From contig JBBQVN010000012.1 of the NCBI GenBank assembly GCA_038211475.1, forward strand, positions 1-50,672: a stretch of 50,672 nt of DNA, read 5' to 3'. Below, one piece after another: positions 33,197 to 40,900 of this stretch. The notes under the pieces are model-generated. The model was not told the DNA's origin. It was given only the letters and a program-made list of their open reading frames with translations, and did not search any database. How positions within the stretch are numbered: the first letter of the stretch is position 1; each line of letters begins with the position of its first letter. Made by a program: the position numbers and the translations under genes. Source of the DNA: JANYBT01 sp038211475 (GTDB lineage: Bacteria > Acidobacteriota > Terriglobia > Terriglobales > Acidobacteriaceae).

Positions 33197-34873
33197 ATGA
33201 TTACCCAGAAGACACTGAAACTCAGTCTGAAATCACTCCGGGACTTCGCCAAGAAGCGTCTGCCCGACGAAACCTTGATCGAACTGGATGCCCGCGATGA
33301 ATGTCCGGTGGAGATCGTTCGTCACATGTGTGACCCCGACAAGTTAGGGATTCAACTGCTGTTCATTCCCGAAGAGTTCGGCGGCATGGGCGGAGGCGCC
33401 TTCGATGTGTATTGCATCTGCGAAGAAATGGCGCGCATCGATCTCGGCGTGGCCACCGCAGTGCTGGCTACATTTTTGGGCAGCGACCCCATTACCGTCG
33501 GGGCCACGCAAGAGCAGAAAAAAACCTGGCTGACTCGCATTGCCGAAGAGGGAATTCTATTTGCCTATGGGGCTACCGAACCCGAGGCAGGCAGCGACTT
33601 GGGCTCACTTCGCACGGTCGCAGAACCGGTCACACAGGATGGCCGCGTCACTGGCTACAAGATTACCGGCAACAAGCAATGGATCAGCAATGGCGGAATT
33701 GCGGATGCTTACACCGTCCTGGCCAGCACGCCGGCCGGGCCCAGTTGGTTCATCGTGGAAAAGGGCGCGAAGGGCTTCACCCACGATAAGCCCGAGGACA
33801 AGCACGGGATTCGGCTCAGCAACACGGCGGCTCTCGCATTCGACAACGTCTATGTGGACGCAGACCGCCTCATTGGCGGGGTGGAAGGCCAGGGACTCAA
33901 TCAGGCGCAGGCAGTGTTTGGTTACACCCGGCTGATGGTGGCGGCATTTGGGCTGGGAGCAGGTTGGGCCGCGCTCGATCGCGCCATCCCCTATTCCACC
34001 AAGCGCATTCAGGCCGGTGCGCCTCTCTCGGAGAAGCAGGGATACACCCATAAGTTGATTGTGCCGCACGTGGCCCACCTGGAAGCGTCTCGCGCCTTTA
34101 TCGAAGAAACCGCGGAGCGGATTGATGCGGGCGAAGGCAGCTTGAACACCGAAGGAGCCATCGCCAAGTACATGGCCACCGAGGCGGGAAATCTGGCTGC
34201 TGACGCCAGCATCCAGGCGCTGGGAGGCTACGGATACACCCACGAGTACATGGTGGAGAAAATCAGCCGTGACGTTCGCATCACCACGATTTACGAAGGC
34301 ACGTCGGAAATCATGGAGATGACCATCAGCCGCGACCGCTGGCAGTTTCACCTGAAGACGCGGGGACAGTATTACCACAAGCAAGCGCGCGAGATGGAAG
34401 CGCTGCATGCCCAGCATGCAGCCGTGGGTGCGGATGTCGCGGCTCTGGCTCTGCACGCTTTGGCGGAAATTATGGAGAAAGCGCGGCTGGCGCGTCTGAC
34501 CCGCTATCAACACATTCTGCTGCGGATGGGAGAGTGGATCGCGTTTGTCGAATCCGCGGCATGCTTTGCGCGGCGGGCGGCGCGGTTGGCGGAAGGACAT
34601 TTGCACGAAAAAGCGAGTGGGCGTTTCGATGCGGCCGCACTGGCGGCTCTGAGTCGCATCTTCGCCAGAGAAGCCGCGCACAAAGTGGCCGAGGAAGGTC
34701 TGCGCTGGATTACCGGCGCCGGTGGCGTGAGTGATGCGGAAATGCCCGGGTTCGAAGCTGGCATGGGAGTGGCAGCCATTCATCGCGCTCAGGCCGGAAT
34801 GATTGCCGACATGGACTATGTCGCCGACGTGCTCTACAACCGCGTGGCGAAACAAGTGCGGCCGGCCGCCTAA
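33197..34873 (+). CDS. Acyl-CoA dehydrogenase with C-terminal extension
   Basis: The 558-aa FAD enzyme oxidises acyl-CoA to enoyl-CoA. The core is typical: YGATEPEAGSDLGSLRT, KITGNKQWISNGGIADAYTV, a flavin-binding helix region LGGYGYTHEYMVEKISRDVRI-like stretch (split around 34220-34285), and the base-containing IYEGTSEIMEMTISRD. The usual length is about 380; the extra 170 residues form an alpha-helical C-terminal domain as in very-long-chain or ACAD9-like enzymes, which suggests a long or bulky substrate. It follows etfA by 11 bases and is 68 bases from the synthase gene, with a possible weak terminator between. Confidence 0.92.
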   Translation: MITQKTLKLSLKSLRDFAKKRLPDETLIELDARDECPVEIVRHMCDPDKLGIQLLFIPEEFGGMGGGAFDVYCICEEMARIDLGVATAVLATFLGSDPITVGATQEQKKTWLTRIAEEGILFAYGATEPEAGSDLGSLRTVAEPVTQDGRVTGYKITGNKQWISNGGIADAYTVLASTPAGPSWFIVEKGAKGFTHDKPEDKHGIRLSNTAALAFDNVYVDADRLIGGVEGQGLNQAQAVFGYTRLMVAAFGLGAGWAALDRAIPYSTKRIQAGAPLSEKQGYTHKLIVPHVAHLEASRAFIEETAERIDAGEGSLNTEGAIAKYMATEAGNLAADASIQALGGYGYTHEYMVEKISRDVRITTIYEGTSEIMEMTISRDRWQFHLKTRGQYYHKQAREMEALHAQHAAVGADVAALALHALAEIMEKARLARLTRYQHILLRMGEWIAFVESAACFARRAARLAEGHLHEKASGRFDAAALAALSRIFAREAAHKVAEEGLRWITGAGGVSDAEMPGFEAGMGVAAIHRAQAGMIADMDYVADVLYNRVAKQVRPAA

Positions 34874-34883
34874 AGTTTGTTAG

Positions 34884-34919
34884 GCCGGCGCCCGGTGCTC
34901 CGAGAGCCGGCGGCTTTTT
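34884..34919 (+). terminator. Possible weak terminator or attenuator before the synthase gene
   Basis: GCCGGC (34884-34889) can pair with GCCGGC (34906-34911), followed by GGCTTTTT. The stem is only 6 bp, with a 16-base loop. It could reduce read-through from the ETF genes to the 8.7-kb synthase gene. Confidence 0.4.
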
Positions 34920-34941
34920 AGAGAGAAGCAGGAGAGTCATT

Positions 34942-37900
34942 ATGGAAGATACCGCGTACCGAGCGATTGCGATTGTGGGAGCGGGAGCGGTTATGCCCGA
35001 CGCCGCGAACGTTAAGGCGTTCTGGGAAAACGTGAAGCAGGGCCGTTACAGCATCAGCGAAGTCACACCCGACCGTTGGAATCCGGATTATTACTACGAT
35101 GCCGACCACAGTGCCCCGGACAAGACTTATTCCAAGATCGGCGGCTGGGTGCGCGAGCATGAGTGGAACCCGATCAAGTGGAGAATGCCGATTCCGCCGC
35201 GCGTAGCCGATGCGATGGATGGCACGCAAAAATGGGCGATGGCATGCACCCGCGAAGCGTTGGAAGATTACGGCTACCCCAAACGTCCGCTCAACCTGGA
35301 TCGCACCGCGGTGATTCTGGGCAACGCCATGGCCGGGGAAAAGCATTACATCAGTGCGCTGCGAGTGTATTTTCCGGAATACGCTCACGAATTGGAAGAA
35401 AGCCCCAGTTTCGCTGCGTTGCCCGAGTCGATGCGGCACGACATCAGCCGCGAACTGCATCAGCGAATGTCGCAGCGCCTGCCCGAGATCACCGAAGACA
35501 GCATGCCCGGCGAACTAGCCAACTGCATTGCCGGCCGCATTGCCAACGTTTTCAACTTCCACGGACCCAATTATGTGGTGGACGCCGCCTGCGCGTCGGC
35601 TATGGCCGCAATGAGCGCTGCCATCGAGGGATTGGTGGCAAGGGATTTTGACGTGGCGGTGACCGGCGGGGTCGACCGCAACATGGGCGCGCCCACGTTC
35701 GTGAAGTTCTGCAAGATTGGAGCGCTCTCCGCGACCGGAACCCGGCCTTATGCCGAAGGCGCCGACGGCTTTGTGATGGGCGAAGGCTCGGCCGTGTTCG
35801 TAATGAAGCGTCTGGCGGACGCGGAAAGAGACGACGACAAGATTTACGCCGTATTGCGTGGCATCGGCGGGGCCAGCGACGGCAGAGGAAAAGGAATCAC
35901 CGCGCCCAATCCTGTGGGCCAGATCCTGGCCATTGAACGAGGCTGGAAGAATGCCGGCGTGTCCCCCGATAGCGGCACCTTGTTTGAAGGTCACGGCACC
36001 TCGACCCGGGTGGGCGACATGGTGGAAGTGCAGAGTATGGCGCACGTGCTTGACAGTTTTCATCTGCCTCACGGTTCGGTGGCGTTAGGCTCGGTCAAGT
36101 CCAACATCGGGCATCTCAAAGGGGCTGCCGGTGCGGCGGGCCTTCTGAAAGCCGCTCTCGCCCTGCGGGACAAAGTGCTGCCGCCGAGCGTGCATTGCGA
36201 AAACCGCAATCCAGATATCGATTTTGCTAACTCCCCGCTCTACGTCAATACCACGCTGAAACCCTGGACGGTTCCGGAGGGGGGTACACGGCGGGCCGGC
36301 TTGAGCGCCTTTGGCTTTGGCGGGACCAACTTCCACGCGGTAATTGAGGAATACATTCCTCACAAACTGACCGGCAATGGCAAGCGTTCGGTCGCGGTCG
36401 GCGCAATGCCGAGCGCCGGAGAGGACCAAGGCACCATGATTTCCCTAAGCAGTTCCAAGACTATTTCCAATACGAGTTCCAACGCCGCTTATGATGCATC
36501 CACTTTGAAGGCGCCATTACGCGGCGCGTTGGTGATCGGCGCTAATTCTGCCTCGGCACTGGCCGAGCGACTTCGTACAGCGCAGAAGGACGCGGCCGCG
36601 GGTCAAGCGCCTGCGCCATGCGCACCGGCGGAGTCAGACCTGCGCGCTGCGGAACGCGTGGCCATTGATTATGCGGACGCCGCCGATCTGAGCGCCAAAT
36701 CGGCTAATGCGCTGAAGGCGCTGGCCGCCGACCAGGCGCCAGTTTGGAAAGCTCTGCGCGCGCAAGGCATTTTCCGCGGTCACGGTCCCGCGGCCAAGGT
36801 GGCATTCCTCTACACCGGTCAAGGCTCGCAGTATGTGAACATGCTGCGTCCGCTCTACACCGCGGAACCGATCGTATCCAGAATCTTCGCGGAAGCGGAT
36901 CGGGTGATGACGCCCTTAATCGGCAAGCCGCTTACTGAATTTGTTTTCGTGGACGGGGCAGATCCGAAAGCCGTCGCACAAGCTGACGAAGATCTGCGCC
37001 AGACTGCCATTACGCAGCCTGCGGTGCTGGCCATCGATTGGTCTCTGACTCAACTGTTGGCGGCCTACGGCATCCAGCCGGACTTGGCCATGGGACACAG
37101 TCTGGGTGAATACGGAGCGCTGGTGGCAGTCGGCGCGCTTACCTTTGAGAATGCGTTGATCGCGGTCAGCGCTCGCGGCCGCGGCATGACCAACGTAGCG
37201 GTGGAAGACACCGGCAAGATGGCGGCAGTGTTTGCCCCCATGGACGAAATCGAGCGCGTTTTGAAATCGGTGAATGGCTACGTGGTGATTGCGAACTTCA
37301 ACAGCGACCACCAGGCGGTGATCGGAGGGGCCAGCAAGGCGGTAGAGCAGGCCATTGAAATATTCAAACAAGCGGGCTACGAACCGGTGGAGCTCCCGGT
37401 CAGCCACGCTTTCCATACCTCGATTGTGGCGCCGGCCAGCGGGCCTCTGCGATTGGAACTAGAGCGCCTGCATGTGCAGTCACCGCGTCTACCGATCGTG
37501 GCTAATGTGGATGGGGAATTTTATCCGATGGGGCCGGATGTAGTGCCCCAGATGTTAGATCTGCTTTCGCGCCAGGTTGCATCGCCCGTGCAATTCGTCA
37601 AGGGCTTGCGGACTCTCTACGACGCCGGCGCCCGCATCTTCGTGGAAGTGGGGCCCAAGAAAGCGCTGCAAGGATTTGCCGAAGACGTGTTGGGCAGCCA
37701 TGGCGATGTGCTCTCGCTGTTCACCAATCATCCGAAGGTCGGCGATACCGTCGCCTTCAATCAGGCGTTGTGCGGTCTTTATGCGGCAGGCCTGGGCCGC
37801 GGACACGTGGACGCCAAACTAGAAGCACCGGCGTTTGCCGTTTCCGTACCTATTCTCAGCCCGAAGCCATTGGCACCAGCGGAATTTGCGCCGTCCCCAG

Positions 37901-40900
37901 TAGGGCCAACCCCAGTCGCACCGGCAGCGGTAGCAACAGCCCCGGTAGCAAGGTTCGCGGCGGCTGCGACCAGACCAGCGGCTCCGTTGAACGGAGATCG
38001 CTACGCCGCACTCGGCCACTTATTCTCTGATTTTCTCGACCAGAGTATGCACGTTTATCAGGGCGGGAACGTCACCACGATGGCTCCGCCGGTAGTGACG
38101 GGGGCCGCTTTGGGCCTGCCTGGGACCGACCACATTTTCGACGACAGCAACGTGGGTCGCATCCTGCGCGGCGATCAGTTTATCGATGTGATTCCGACCC
38201 GCTTCCGCAAAGCCATGCTCGACAAACACATCACGCGACTGGTGAAGAACGAGCACGGCGGACCGACCTTTGAGACCATCGACCGTCAAGAGGACGTCAT
38301 CAAGCTGGCGGCCCGTGGTGGTGCTTTTGATTTGGAGAAGGAATTTGGCGTATCCACCGATCGTCTGGCTGCCCTCGACCGGGGAACCCAGTTGGCGATG
38401 GCGGCGGGCCTGGACGCGTTGCGGGATGCGGGCATTCCCCTGGTTTTGAGCTACAAGACCACCAGCATCGGCACGCAGTTACCCGACCGCTGGAGATTGC
38501 CGGATGATATGCGCGACGATACCGGCGTAATTTTTGGATCCGCCTTCCCCGGCTTTGACTCGTTCGCGGACGAGATGTCGCGCTACTACGCGGACCATGC
38601 CCGGCGGGAGCAGTTGGCGGAAATGGAGAGCGTACGCGCCCGTGGGGTGGAATCGAATGGACACTCTGCCCTGGGGCAAGAGCTGGACCGGAAAATCGCG
38701 GACTTGCGCGCCGCCGTTGAGAAAGATCCGTACGTCTTTGACCGGCGCTTCCTGTTCAAGACGCTGGCGATGGGACATTCGCAGTTCGCCGAATTCATCG
38801 GAGCGCGAGGCCCCAACACGCAAATCAATTCAGCGTGCGCGACCACCACACAGGCCTTGACTCTGGCCGAGGATTGGATCCGCGCAGGCCGCTGCCGCCG
38901 CGTGATTATCATCACCGCCGACGACGTCACTTCCGACAGTATGCTGGAGTGGATTGGCGCCGGCTTCTTGGCCAGCGGAGCAGCGGCCACCGACGCAGTG
39001 GTCGAGGATGCTGCCATTCCGTTTGACCGCCGCCGCCACGGCATGATCATTGGCATGGGCGCGGCCGCACTGGTGGTGGAAAGTGTAGATGCAGCGCGAG
39101 AACGAGGGATTCAGCCCATCTGCGAAGTGTTGAGTTCGGTGACGGCCAACAGCGCTTTCCACGGCAGCCGTCTCGATGTGCAGCACATCGGTCAAGTGAT
39201 GGAAACGCTGATTGCCCAGGCGGAAACGCGCAGCGGCGTTTCACGGCAACAGATTGCGCCAGAGACCGTTTTTGTCTCCCACGAAACCTATACTCCAGCG
39301 AGGGGCGGCAGCGCCTCGGCAGAGATTTATGCGCTGCGTCGCGTTTTTGGCGCAGACGCCGACCGCATCGTGATTGCCAACACCAAGGGCTTCACCGGGC
39401 ACGCGATGGCCACCGGCATCGAAGATGTGGTTGCGGTCAAAGCGCTGGAAACCGGATGCGTCCCGCCCGTCGCCAACTTTAAGGAAGTCGATCCGGAGTT
39501 GGGTCCGCTGAACCTGTCAAAAGGCGGCGCTTATCCCGTGGAATACGCGTTGCACCTGGGGGCAGGCTTTGGTTCCCAGATCAGCATGACGTTGCTGCAT
39601 CGAGTGATGACGAAAAACGGCGTCCGTCCAAGTCCGAATGCCCTGGGCTATGCCACTCGCATCGCGGATACAAATGTATGGAATGCATGGCTAAGCCGGA
39701 TGGCTGGCCGTCCCGTCACTACGCTGGAAGTCGTTCACCGCACTTTACGTGTGCCCGATCAAGGGCTGCCGGCGCGGGTTGTCGAAGTCGCGAAGGATTC
39801 CCGGCCAGCGCTACTTCCCACGATTCAGGCAACTCCGCCACCACCCGTCTTGGTGGAGGTGGCGAAAACAAGTGCGACCATTCCACTCGCTCCTCTTCCA
39901 ATCGTTGCACTTCCACGCGCTCCGCTTCCACCCGCTTCGCTTCCATCCATTGCACCTCCGAAAGCACCTGCGGGCGATCCAGTAAAAGCGAGAGTGCTGG
40001 CTCTAGTGGCTGAGAAGACCGGATATCCAGTGGACATGCTCGATCTGGACCTGGATCTGGAAGCGGATTTAGGAGTCGATACCGTCAAACAAGCGGAGGT
40101 CATGGCGACCATTCGCGAGGCGTATGGCATTGCGCGCGATGACAAAGTGAAATTGCGCGACTATCCCACCCTCGCTCACGTGATCCGGTTTGTGCATGAG
40201 CGGCGGCCCGACCTCGCCACTGCTGCGCTGCCGCCGGCGGTTGCAGAAACCCGGGAGCCGATAGCGACCCCCGCGCCCAGCATCACCGCACCAAGCGTTA
40301 CGTCACCAAGCGTTACTGCAGCAAGCGTTCCCTCACCGAGCGTTGCGCCATCGAGCGTTAGCTTAGCTCACGACAGTGCCGGCGATCCAGTCAAGGAGCG
40401 CATTCTGACCTTGGCTGAAGAAAAGACCGGGTACCCCAGGGACATGCTCGACCTGGACCTTGATCTGGAAGCGGACCTCGGAGTGGACACCGTAAAACAA
40501 GCGGAGATGTTAGCGGCGGTGCGGGAGATCTACGGCATCGTTCGCGACGACAGCCGCAAACTGCGGGACTACCCCACCCTGGCGCACGTCATCCGATTTG
40601 TGTATGAGAAGCGCCCCGACTTGGTCGGCGTCGAGGCAGCGTCTGCCAGCATCATTCAGCCGCCCTCGCCAGCAATCAGCCCCGCTCCGTCCCCAGAAAT
40701 TGCCAATGACCCAATTCGCGAGAAGATCCTCGAGATCGTGGCCGAAAAGACAGGTTATCCCAAAGACATGCTTGACTTGGATCTTGATTTGGAAGCCGAC
40801 TTGGGAGTGGACACCGTCAAGCAGGCGGAAGTGTTTGCGTTGGTACGCGCGGCCTATAACATTCCGCGCGATGAGAACATGAAGCTGCGAGACTTCCCGA

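Noticed and set aside
33605..34855. Long minus-strand open frame (416 codons) opposite the acyl-CoA dehydrogenase
   Set aside because: It is antisense to a complete, well-conserved dehydrogenase. The composition is His/Arg-rich, as expected for shadow frames in GC-rich DNA, and there is no ribosome site.
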